15,852 nucleotides of DNA from an uncultured Lachnospiraceae bacterium (GTDB lineage Bacteria > Bacillota > Clostridia > Lachnospirales > Lachnospiraceae), in assembly GCA_900313265.1 (NCBI GenBank), contig OMRN01000437.1, forward strand, positions 1 through 15,852, given 5' to 3'. Below are positions 1-7,686 of this stretch, piece after piece. The translations under genes were made by a program, and so were the position numbers. Within the stretch, counting starts at the first letter, position 1; each line of letters begins with the position of its first letter. The notes under the pieces are model-generated. The model worked only from the letters and a program-made list of their open reading frames with translations. It searched no databases and had not been told where the DNA came from.

Positions 1-138
1 AATGTCTGTCTCGTTCACAAATTTGGCATTGCTCATTGCTAACTTGGAATTTTCAGGGTTGCATTGCTGTTCATTTGTCAAGGTTCATTTGTCTGTTTTT
101 ATCAGACTTCACTGTCATTATTTTTGCGCAACAGCTTG

Positions 139-170
139 ATTATAATAACACCCTCGTAAGTTGTTGTCAA
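139..170 (-). promoter_or_regulatory. Strong sigma-A promoter reading off the left edge
   Basis: On the minus strand there is a perfect -35 TTGACA (165-170), a 17-base spacer and a -10 TATTAT (142-147); TATAAT at 139-144 overlaps it with a longer spacer. The transcript would run leftwards through a leader containing a small stem (91-107) and a duplicated 10-base word (70-79 and 84-93). The leader carries, on the minus strand, CTTGACAAATGAACAG, which resembles the antitermination and leader words found before rRNA genes in Firmicutes. An rRNA or tRNA operon just outside the window is therefore possible, but no rRNA sequence is seen. Confidence 0.6.
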
Positions 171-176
171 CAACTT
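158..176. promoter_or_regulatory. Perfect 9-bp inverted repeat over the -35 box
   Basis: AAGTTGTTG, one central base, then CAACAACTT forms a perfect palindrome with 9-base arms. It covers the whole -35 box of the leftward promoter. Its position suits a repressor operator. It could also be chance symmetry around TTGACAA, because the -35 box itself supplies part of the arms. Confidence 0.4.
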
Positions 177-502
177 TTTCCCGTTTTTTTAATTTTACGG
201 TGGGAATTTTATTTTATCATCCACATTTTTATGTGTCAATTATGAAAACCCGTATTTTTCCCATATTTTTCTGAACATTTTGTAAACATTGAAAGATATG
301 GCACGAATCCTCTGCTCCCCTGAGTCCTGGAAGATCAATTATTTTGATTTCATGTGCCCTATACGGTATTCTTTGTTCAAACATCTAATCGAGTAAACTT
401 GTATGTAAATTCTTGTTCTTAGCCATGCACAGATAATTTCGTCTTCAAAATTAAAATATAGTTATTCTTGTAGTATCATTAAAAGAAAACAGGAGGTTTT
501 TT

Positions 503-1345
503 ATGCCATTTCGAACACTGGAAATCACAAAACCATCAGAAATTCACATTAACCTTGGACAGTTGGAGATTACACAGAAAGAAAAAATTATTATTCCTAT
601 TGAGGACTTATACCAAATTACAACGATTGGACCAAACATTCGTCTGTCTACTATGGATTTATCTATTTTATCTCAAAAAAATATATGTGTTATGACATTG
701 GATGACAAATATCTTCCGACAGCAATTGTTCTTCCATTTTCGGGCAATTCCAGACAGTCACAGTTAATGCATGCACAAGTTTCCTTTCCGGAAGAAAAAT
801 ATCGGGTTCTGTGGGAAAAAATCATCAGACATAAAGTAGATAATCAGGCAAGAAACCTTGTTTTGCTTGGCTTAAACGGCGCAGAGAAGATTGAAGCATA
901 TGCTCAGAATATCAACGAAAAAAATGTTGATTATATAGAATCCTTGGCAGCAAAAGATTATTTTCAGGCATATCATAACGGACTAAACCGACGGGGAGAT
1001 GATCCGGTAAACAGCAGGTTAAATTATGGCTATGCTATAGTGAGAAGTGCCATATCCAGAGCTTTGTTTATTACAGGCTTTCATCCGGCATTCGGAATTC
1101 ATCATAACAACCAATTGAACGCATTTAATCTTGTGGACGATTTAATTGAACCATACCGGGCGATGGTAGATCAGATAGCATACTTTAACATCGGACCGAA
1201 TGAACATCTCAATAAGTCTGAAAGAAAGGAACTGGCCGGCATTCTTTTTAACGCATGTATTATTAATGGAAAAAAAATAAATATCATATCTTCGCCAATA
1301 CGATACACCAAAAATAGTGTATCGTTCAACTCATGCCGAATTTAA
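503..1345 (+). CDS. cas1: Type II CRISPR-associated endonuclease Cas1 (orphan)
   Basis: Cas1 is the metal-dependent integrase that, with Cas2, inserts new spacers into CRISPR arrays. The 280-residue product matches the type II (II-C-like) branch. The N-terminal beta domain is followed by the helical catalytic domain with ESLAAKDYF (residues 146-154, catalytic Glu146), RRGDDPVNSRLNYGYA (163-178), GIHHNNQLNAFNL (198-210, catalytic His at 200 or 201) and DDLIEPYR (212-219, Glu216). All three catalytic positions are therefore kept. The start is set by AGGAGG at 491-496, six bases before ATG. The last 15 or so residues do not look like the family C-terminus and coincide with an inverted repeat, so the 3' end is probably altered. 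No cas9, cas2, csn2 or repeat array is in the window. The gene is clearly more AT-rich than the synthetase genes beside it, which suggests transfer or a decaying locus. Confidence 0.9.
   Translation: MPFRTLEITKPSEIHINLGQLEITQKEKIIIPIEDLYQITTIGPNIRLSTMDLSILSQKNICVMTLDDKYLPTAIVLPFSGNSRQSQLMHAQVSFPEEKYRVLWEKIIRHKVDNQARNLVLLGLNGAEKIEAYAQNINEKNVDYIESLAAKDYFQAYHNGLNRRGDDPVNSRLNYGYAIVRSAISRALFITGFHPAFGIHHNNQLNAFNLVDDLIEPYRAMVDQIAYFNIGPNEHLNKSERKELAGILFNACIINGKKINIISSPIRYTKNSVSFNSCRI
1300..1325. repeat. 9-bp perfect inverted repeat at the cas1 3' end
   Basis: ACGATACAC, an 8-base loop and GTGTATCGT form a perfect hairpin inside the last codons of cas1. It lies where the protein stops resembling other Cas1 C-termini. 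It may be the edge of a small inserted or deleted element, or a hairpin acting at the end of the cas1 transcript; no T-run follows it directly. Confidence 0.5.
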
Positions 1346-1458
1346 TACTATCCGGTATCACACAACTGATAACCGTTGTATTGGCAGACAAAATCCACAG
1401 TCATCAATACATCCGAAGTCTAAAACCACTTCTTGCATAAGTTTTCAAAGATCAAAAA

Positions 1459-1488
1459 ACAAAAGGTTTTCTTTTTGTGCCCTTTTTT
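1459..1488 (+). terminator. Weak AT-rich terminator-like hairpin after cas1
   Basis: ACAAAAG, loop GTTTT, then CTTTTTGT, followed within five bases by a run of six T. The stem is almost all A-T and carries a bulged T, so the call is tentative. Its position after cas1 is right for a terminator. Confidence 0.3.
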
Positions 1489-1520
1489 CAAAAAACTCCA
1501 GCCCGACACATTTATTATCC

Positions 1521-1549
1521 GGAGAAATCCTGCTTTTCAGGATTTCTCC
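1521..1549. repeat. Perfect 12-bp hairpin
   Basis: GGAGAAATCCTG, loop CTTTT, CAGGATTTCTCC: a perfect 12-bp stem with a 5-base loop. It sits between two convergent genes and could stop transcription from either side, but neither strand has a T-run directly after it, so a repeat-type palindrome or RNA-protecting hairpin is equally possible. Confidence 0.65.
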
Positions 1550-1565
1550 CTTGTCTGGATTCAAG

Positions 1566-1594
1566 ATTGCGAACGCCAGCAGGCGTTTCGCAAT
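1566..1594. repeat. 12-bp GC-rich hairpin with one bulge
   Basis: ATTGCGAACGCC, loop AGCA, GGCGTTTCGCAAT: twelve pairs interrupted by one extra T in the 3' arm. It lies 16 bases from the preceding perfect hairpin. The symmetrical, GC-rich form in an AT-rich gap is like repetitive extragenic palindromes. It may be the main termination or RNA-stabilising hairpin for the leftward synthetase transcript. Confidence 0.6.
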
Positions 1595-1711
1595 TACCTA
1601 TCGAATATTATTTATTCAGCGCATTCGCTGATTCGTTTTCCTTACCAAGTTCTATTAAAAGCTAATGATTCCCGGCAGATATTCAATCTCAAAATTTCCC
1701 ATTTTAAAAGT

Positions 1712-4618
1712 TTACTTATTCTTTTCCATTCGAATTAAATGCTCCTCATCAGGCTTAGAAATACCATTTTTGAAGGAACAATGCTCCCTGCCTTTATCCG
1801 ACGGTTGCAGCCAGACAGCTGTCATTTCTGAAAAATAACGTGCGTCCCATGTAATCAGGGTCTCGCTTTTCATCTCTTCCGTGCGGAACTGTGTAATCCT
1901 TAACGGAACCTCGTGTTTTTGAAAGCCTCGCAGTTCCTCAAGCCGGATATAGCTTAGGATACGTTCTTCCTTTTTCAGCGCGGAATCCGTTTTGGTCAGA
2001 TCCACAAAAGAGATTTCCGGAAACGCCTCCTTCCGGAAGGTCGCCTTGAGCAGATTGTTTTCATCCGGAACCAGGTGATACGCATCCGCCTTCATCCGTC
2101 CTTTTAACACTCCGGTTAATGTTTCCGCATCGGTAAACGGAAAATCTGCGGTTCGAATGTGTCCATATACCGGGACAACATGTTTTTGAACTTCTTCCGG
2201 GAACAGCGCGCAAAGGAGGTCTGCCCCATTTTTCTCCGACCGTCCGGGAAAAGCAAGGGATACATCGATTGCCCGGAGGCTTTCCACCCAGGGTTTGAGC
2301 TTTTCGTGAATTTCCTCTTTTTGTTCCTTCGAAACGAACGGGCTTGTGAAAAAGGACAGCATCAATGTCAGGAAGGTCCAGCGCCAGTCATTTAAATCCA
2401 GCATCTTTTTCTGTTCTATCTTCCTTGTTTTCTCCAGAACATGTATTACGGAAAGGCAGGCCTCGTAAGCTTTCTCTCCGCTTGCCCTGCTTTGCAGATC
2501 GCTGCCTGCATAAATGTAATAAACATAGCCTTCCTCTCCCGGAAGGACTGCCACTCTTTCTGCCAGGGATACCGCTTCAATCAGGAATATGCTGTCACAG
2601 AAGCTTCTGCGCGTCGCAGTATCAAAGCAAATACCGGCTTTCTTCAGAAACTCCGTCCGATATCCCCAGCACCAGATGTCTATCCCACCGCCTGCAAAAA
2701 TGGCCCCGATGCAGGGATCGTTTTTCTCATACACACACGTCTCCGTCTCCCTAATGTTCGCTTTTCGGGAAACATACCAGGCGCCTTCTTCTGCTTCTTC
2801 CCGAAACGGGAACATAACCATGTCCGCATCCTGTTCCTCCATGACCTTCACTGCGCGGCTGACGCATTCCGGTATCAGCTCATCGTCGGAATCCAGCCAG
2901 AACAGATACTTTCCCTGCGCACGTTCAAGCAGGGCATTCCGGATTGCGCCGAGGGTTTCTGTCGGCTCGTTCAGGGAGAAGATGGATACGTTTTCCATCA
3001 TCCCGAATTTTTCTTCGACCTCTTTAAAGTACTCCTCACTCATATTGTGGACACCGATTATCCATTCGATCCGCTCTGTGCCAAAGCTCTGCGCCTTCAC
3101 AGAAGCCGCTGCCCGCCCGAGCAGACTGATGTCTGTTTTATGCACCGGCGTCAGTATCGACACACGCGGTCTGTTCTTTTTATTCGGAAACTGGATGACG
3201 GGAAGTCTTTTCCTGTCCCGTTTTCCGCTGGCATTTTCCGGTATGGCATCCAGGACATTCAGGAAAGCCGGAATCATATACATCGGCAGCCGTTCGGAAA
3301 GATGTTTTCTTAATGCTTTTTCATCAATTTTCGTATCTGCCGTATAAAACCCACAAAGGACCTCGTTATTCTCGTTTTTTTGTACACAGACGGCTGCGCG
3401 GGTGATACCCGGAAATACCTCGATTGCAGCTTCTACCTCTTCCACTTCGATCCGCTGTCCATTCAGTTTTATCATTCCGTCTTTTCTTCCAATCGGTGAG
3501 ATGTCTCCATCTTCTGTCCTACGTCCGTAGTCGCCTGTCTGGAACAGGCGTCCAAACTTCGGATGGACCGGAAACTTCTCCTTTGTCATTTCCGGATGAT
3601 GCAGATAATATCCACAATCTGCGCTCGGGCCGCTGATAAAAATCTCTCCTTCTTCTCCCGGAAGGACCTCATTTCCGTATTCATCCAGCAGGTAGATATT
3701 CACCCCGTTCGCCCGGTGTCCCAAACGAATCTCCTCGCCTTTTCTCCAGTAATAGGACGCACACTCGCCTGCTTCCGTACTTCCATAGTGAATCCACAGC
3801 GTTCCGCTGATTGCATCGGCGAGTTTTTCCGCCGCCTGCGGTGTGACCATTTCTCCGGTCAGAGGAAGACTTTTCAGCCGGTAAAACGGTTCCTTAAAGA
3901 ATGGAAGCTCTAAAAGGCGCAGAGCAACGGAAGTCGTGATTGGGAAAAAATCCACCTCATATCGGTTCATGGACTCCGCAAGGAGCGCCGGATTCGCCAG
4001 TTCCTCGTCGGTCGACAACAGGAGCGTTTTTCCGTAGTGGAATGCCAGCGCAATTTCCAAAAGTGCCACCACATAAGCAAAATTGGCCACGCAGAGACAG
4101 GTCTTTGCAACAAGACATGAATCGTCTTCCACCTTATCCAGCTCCACGTACACCTGCAACACTTTATGGTGGAGTACCACCCCTTTGGGCACGCCGGTGC
4201 TCCCGGATGTGAAAATGATGGCGGCAACGTCATCCTCTGTTACGACAGGAAGGGGCGTTTCCTCTGTTTCCGATTCCAGAAGGCGCTGAAAGCAATCGTC
4301 ATCCATCTGCAGGACACTGTTTGTATCGTCTCTCACAAACTCCATTCGGTCTTTCGGCCAGCGGGAATCCGTTGCCACAAATACAGCACCGGCATAAAAC
4401 ATACCAAAAATCGCACAGACTGCATTCACATTCCGGCTCATGGTAAGCATAATGCAGTCTCCCTTCCGGATTCCGTCACGCACCAGTGCACGGCCAATGT
4501 GCTGCGCTCTTTGAACCAGTTCCCGGTAACTGAGTTTTTCCTGCCCCGAGATTACTGCGACGTCTTCCCTGTCTTTCAGCTCTTCAATCACTTCCAAAAT
4601 TGTTGATTTGATTTCCAT
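1712..4618 (-). CDS. NRPS adenylation domain fused to family 2 glycosyltransferase
   Basis: The 968-residue protein has an acyl-adenylating domain at about 1-475. Its motifs are FTSGSTGVPKG (136-146), HYGSTE (277-282), TGD (361-363), GRKDGMIKLNGQRIEVEEVE (377-396) and the catalytic SGKRD lysine, K466. After a linker of about 15 residues, with no carrier domain, a GT2 fold starts at PRVSILTPVH (484-493) and carries the nucleotide-sugar metal motif WLDSDDE (574-580). The region from about 710 to 968 is not recognised. The A domain should activate a carboxylic acid with ATP, and the partner is probably the free carrier encoded at the head of the operon. At the A4 position where amino-acid-activating domains read F-D, it reads FAYVV (180-184). 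The ATG is 56 bases after the preceding stop, with a purine-rich GAAGAAGAG upstream. It is the last gene of the operon. The sugar and acceptor cannot be deduced. Confidence 0.85.
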   Translation of the reverse strand: MEIKSTILEVIEELKDREDVAVISGQEKLSYRELVQRAQHIGRALVRDGIRKGDCIMLTMSRNVNAVCAIFGMFYAGAVFVATDSRWPKDRMEFVRDDTNSVLQMDDDCFQRLLESETEETPLPVVTEDDVAAIIFTSGSTGVPKGVVLHHKVLQVYVELDKVEDDSCLVAKTCLCVANFAYVVALLEIALAFHYGKTLLLSTDEELANPALLAESMNRYEVDFFPITTSVALRLLELPFFKEPFYRLKSLPLTGEMVTPQAAEKLADAISGTLWIHYGSTEAGECASYYWRKGEEIRLGHRANGVNIYLLDEYGNEVLPGEEGEIFISGPSADCGYYLHHPEMTKEKFPVHPKFGRLFQTGDYGRRTEDGDISPIGRKDGMIKLNGQRIEVEEVEAAIEVFPGITRAAVCVQKNENNEVLCGFYTADTKIDEKALRKHLSERLPMYMIPAFLNVLDAIPENASGKRDRKRLPVIQFPNKKNRPRVSILTPVHKTDISLLGRAAASVKAQSFGTERIEWIIGVHNMSEEYFKEVEEKFGMMENVSIFSLNEPTETLGAIRNALLERAQGKYLFWLDSDDELIPECVSRAVKVMEEQDADMVMFPFREEAEEGAWYVSRKANIRETETCVYEKNDPCIGAIFAGGGIDIWCWGYRTEFLKKAGICFDTATRRSFCDSIFLIEAVSLAERVAVLPGEEGYVYYIYAGSDLQSRASGEKAYEACLSVIHVLEKTRKIEQKKMLDLNDWRWTFLTLMLSFFTSPFVSKEQKEEIHEKLKPWVESLRAIDVSLAFPGRSEKNGADLLCALFPEEVQKHVVPVYGHIRTADFPFTDAETLTGVLKGRMKADAYHLVPDENNLLKATFRKEAFPEISFVDLTKTDSALKKEERILSYIRLEELRGFQKHEVPLRITQFRTEEMKSETLITWDARYFSEMTAVWLQPSDKGREHCSFKNGISKPDEEHLIRMEKNK

Positions 4619-4674
4619 AGTCTGTACTCTTCTTCAGCGGCTCAAAATCGATAAAACGAACCGCTTCCCAACTC

Positions 4675-7600
4675 TTACTTATTGTCTGTTAAAAACTGTC
4701 TTAGCTCCTTCAATGCTTCGCGCATCAGTCTTTCGAGCGCTGCGGCATCATACCGCGATGTGTCACACCAGCCCATAAACCCGAATCTCTCATCCGGGTA
4801 GGCCTGGATTTCAAGAGGGGTATCTGTGACTGCAAAATATGTATTCCAAAGAGAACCCGCCGGATTCTCTTCATCCTCCAGTTCGTTCGGAAGAAGACTC
4901 CGGTATCCTTCCGGTACCGGAATATTCTGCACGTTCAGATTCAGCAGTTCTTCGCCGGAAGGAAGCGGCACATCCGGAAGGCCGAATACCCAGGCATAAC
5001 GTTCCGAACGAATCAGTTGTCTTTGCAGATCCTCCAAGGAATCTTCCTGCTTCAAATATACCGGGAATGATACAGTAAACATTCCGGGAAGCTGCATTTC
5101 CGATGCGTTTCTTCCGGTTCCCATGGTATAAAAGAGTGCGTTTTCCGTTCCCTGCACAGTTAACAGCGCTCTTCCGATTGCATAGGTCATAAGAATGGAT
5201 AAGGTGCTGCCCTTTTCCGCACAGCATTTTTTCAGTGTTTCGAACCGTTTTCTTCCTCCTGCCATGAAAAAGCTTTTTTTCGGCCCCGGGCACGCTGCTG
5301 CCGGGAAAGGAACCGCTTCCCCCGCCTGCTCGAAAAAGATATTCCAGTAAGCAAGTGCCGTACTCCGGTCTTCCCCAAAAAGGCGCCGGATCCTCTTTTG
5401 CCACAGTGTGCGATCCTGCAAAACGGGATCATGACCTAACACTTCCCGCAGGATCACGGCAATCCCGATTCCATCCAGCAGATAATGAGAGAATCCGCAG
5501 AAAAGGATTGCTTTTTTGTCGGAGATTCGAATATAACCCAGACGAAAAGTAGTCTTTCCGCCGAGTTCGGTTCTTTCTGAAAGCTCCATCCGCACCAGGG
5601 AGGAGAGATATCGCCTCTGTCCTTCTGAGAGTCCGTCACCCTTTGAAAGCTTGCGCAAATCGACATAAAAGAACTCGGTCATGGTCTGATTTTGCACCAC
5701 CTGCACCGGTTCCCCGTCCTTCCCCGTCATAATCCTCGAGCGCAGGGCATCATGCTTTTCGGAAAGCTCCGTAATCCGTTGCCTTAACTGCTCTTTTGAA
5801 GCAGAGGCGTCGATTTCACCGGTCAGTACGATCGGATATAACGATCCACGCCGCCGGAACCGGCTTTCGACATGGCGCGTCACCGGATAGACGATCTCTG
5901 TACCTTCCCCAAAGTACGCGGCATCTTCCTCTTTATTATCCTCGCTTTGCTCCTCGCTTTTTATAAGAGCGCGCAAGCGAGGTGCAAGCAGCCTCGGGGT
6001 CGGTGCTGTAAAGATATCTGTCAGTTCTAAGGAAAACCCTTCCTTTTCCAGAAGCGATGCCGCCATTAAAGCATGAATCGAATCGCCGCCCAGAGAGAAG
6101 AAACTGTCTTCCGCACCCGGCGGTGTCTCTGTGTCCAGAACCTCACCAAAAATGCGACACAGCATCCCTTCCCGCTCGGTTGCCGGAGCGCTGCCGGAAG
6201 CTGCACCCAACTCCGGCTCCGGAAGGGACAGATAGTCCAGTTTCCCATTCTCATTGATTGGGAACACGTCCATGTGCATGATCATGGAAGGGATCATGTA
6301 ATAGGGCAGGTGTTCCGAAAGGAATTCCCGAAGAACTCTTTCTTCCACTTCCTTCTCCGCCGTATAATAACCGCAAAGCTGTTCCTTTTTTAAAGAAACG
6401 GCCGCACGATGGATCCCTTCAAAGAGTTCCATCGCCGCTTCCACCTCTCCCGGTTCGATCCGAAGCCCGTGGAGTTTGATCATACGGTCAATGCGCCCAA
6501 TCACCCTGATTGTTCCGTCTTCCCTCAGCCGCCCTGCATCTCCGATGCGGAAAAGACGGCCATACACCGGATGGTCCAGATATTTTTTTTGATTCAGTTC
6601 CGGATCCAGATAGTGCCCATACTGTGAGCTGATCCCGCCAACCAGAATCTCTCCCGCATCACCGGCAGATACGGTCTTCAGATTCCTATCCAGAAGATAG
6701 ACCTTAACGCCCTCCGGAAACCCTTCCAGATAAATCTCTTTTCCCGGTTCATAGCGTGACGTGGAAAAGAGAAAAGTTTCCGTAGATCCGTAGCCGTTGA
6801 CTAACACCCCGTTTTCCATTGCGGAAAGCAGCCTTACGGCATCGGATTCTTTGAGCATCTCGCCGCCGACCCACAGATTGGTCACCTGCTGCCTGATCAC
6901 CCTCGCGAACAGCGGATGCAAAAGTGTGCGAAGCAGAAAGGACGGAGTTGCGCCAAGGCACTGCACCCGGTTTCTGACCAGACAGTCCACCATCTGTTCG
7001 ATTGAAGTCATTTCCTGCGGTGTCGGAAAGACCAGCGTATTTTCATAAGCAGGAATCGTAAAAACAGCAACCGCCGGAAAAACAGCTGCAAAGACAGGAA
7101 TGGTAAAAATACAGTCCAGATCGTAAAACTCCGGCAGAATGTCAGGTGTTTTCGCAAAGGACACCAGGATTCTGTGGTGAAGCACCGTTCCTTTCGGAGT
7201 CCCCGTACTGCCGGAAGTATAATAAACGGCTGCCTCATCCTCTTCCCTGACCACCGGAAGCGCAGTCTCCGGAAGGTCACTCCGAAGAAGCTCCAGAATC
7301 ATTTCATCGGTGATGCACCAGGAAACGCCTGCTTCCTCCGAAACCAGACGCAGCCGCTCCGACGGCCACCTCATATCGGCAGCCACATAGACGCCTCCTG
7401 CAAGAAGGATCCCATACATTGCCCGGACCACATGGATACTGTTCTGCACAGACAGCAGGATGCGATCTCCTTTCCGGAGCCCCTGCCTGATCAGACCCCG
7501 GGCAATTTTCTTTGCATCTGCCGCAAGCTGCCGGTAAGAGAGGGAGTCTTCCCCGCAGATCAGTACGGTGTGATCCGATTCTTCCTGCAGACGAAGCAGA

Positions 7601-7686
7601 TCCGTAACCGTTTCCAGAGTCTGCCGAATCTCGCCGGGGAGGCCTTTCTTTCCATTATTCTTTTGTTTCGATACGATGTCACTCAC
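4675..7686 (-). CDS. Nonribosomal peptide synthetase, A-T-C
   Basis: This is a 1003-residue, one-module synthetase. The adenylation domain (about 20-490) shows YYTSGSTGTPKG (155-166), GYGSTE (298-303), GRIDRMIKLHGLRIEPGEVE (397-416) and NGKLD with K482. The carrier domain (about 500-575) has FFSLGGDSIHAL, with the phosphopantetheine serine at S536. The condensation domain (about 595-1003) has SHYLLDG (733-739) for HHxxxDG: the catalytic second His (H734) and the DG are kept and the first His is Ser. The A4 region reads FAAV (199-202) without the usual Asp. The start is GTG, 8 bases inside the end of the upstream gene, with AAAGGA seven bases before it, so translation is probably coupled. There is no thioesterase; the protein ends in a condensation domain, so the chain must pass to another carrier or be released by condensation. 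It closely resembles the A-T-C part of the upstream protein. Confidence 0.92.
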   Translation of the reverse strand: MSDIVSKQKNNGKKGLPGEIRQTLETVTDLLRLQEESDHTVLICGEDSLSYRQLAADAKKIARGLIRQGLRKGDRILLSVQNSIHVVRAMYGILLAGGVYVAADMRWPSERLRLVSEEAGVSWCITDEMILELLRSDLPETALPVVREEDEAAVYYTSGSTGTPKGTVLHHRILVSFAKTPDILPEFYDLDCIFTIPVFAAVFPAVAVFTIPAYENTLVFPTPQEMTSIEQMVDCLVRNRVQCLGATPSFLLRTLLHPLFARVIRQQVTNLWVGGEMLKESDAVRLLSAMENGVLVNGYGSTETFLFSTSRYEPGKEIYLEGFPEGVKVYLLDRNLKTVSAGDAGEILVGGISSQYGHYLDPELNQKKYLDHPVYGRLFRIGDAGRLREDGTIRVIGRIDRMIKLHGLRIEPGEVEAAMELFEGIHRAAVSLKKEQLCGYYTAEKEVEERVLREFLSEHLPYYMIPSMIMHMDVFPINENGKLDYLSLPEPELGAASGSAPATEREGMLCRIFGEVLDTETPPGAEDSFFSLGGDSIHALMAASLLEKEGFSLELTDIFTAPTPRLLAPRLRALIKSEEQSEDNKEEDAAYFGEGTEIVYPVTRHVESRFRRRGSLYPIVLTGEIDASASKEQLRQRITELSEKHDALRSRIMTGKDGEPVQVVQNQTMTEFFYVDLRKLSKGDGLSEGQRRYLSSLVRMELSERTELGGKTTFRLGYIRISDKKAILFCGFSHYLLDGIGIAVILREVLGHDPVLQDRTLWQKRIRRLFGEDRSTALAYWNIFFEQAGEAVPFPAAACPGPKKSFFMAGGRKRFETLKKCCAEKGSTLSILMTYAIGRALLTVQGTENALFYTMGTGRNASEMQLPGMFTVSFPVYLKQEDSLEDLQRQLIRSERYAWVFGLPDVPLPSGEELLNLNVQNIPVPEGYRSLLPNELEDEENPAGSLWNTYFAVTDTPLEIQAYPDERFGFMGWCDTSRYDAAALERLMREALKELRQFLTDNK

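Larger units (their letters stand above)
1346..1711. other. Non-coding gap between convergent cas1 and synthetase operon
   Basis: No convincing gene is present. The gap contains the hairpins listed separately (1459-1488, 1521-1549, 1566-1594) and a small 5-bp stem at 1617-1630. The two flanking genes converge here, so transcripts from both sides should end in this stretch. I see no CRISPR repeats, tracrRNA-like anti-repeat or cas2 in it. Confidence 0.6.

Noticed and set aside
36..245. 69-codon plus-strand frame
   Set aside because: It has no ribosome binding site, lies opposite a strong promoter and leader, and its composition is that of AT-rich non-coding DNA.
302..388. Short frame ending SIILISCALYGILCSNI upstream of cas1, as a possible cas9 3' relic
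   Set aside because: It faintly recalls Cas9 ends of the form LI..S.TGLY...IDL, but the match is too short and several key residues are absent. A comparison with intact type II loci would be needed.
1317..1738. Three overlapping plus-strand frames after cas1 (a possible cas2)
   Set aside because: None shows the Cas2 ferredoxin-like pattern or a ribosome binding site; all run through the hairpins.
2441..3313. 290-codon plus-strand frame opposite the glycosyltransferase gene
   Set aside because: It is the antisense shadow of a well-supported gene; the product has no recognisable domain and no ribosome binding site.
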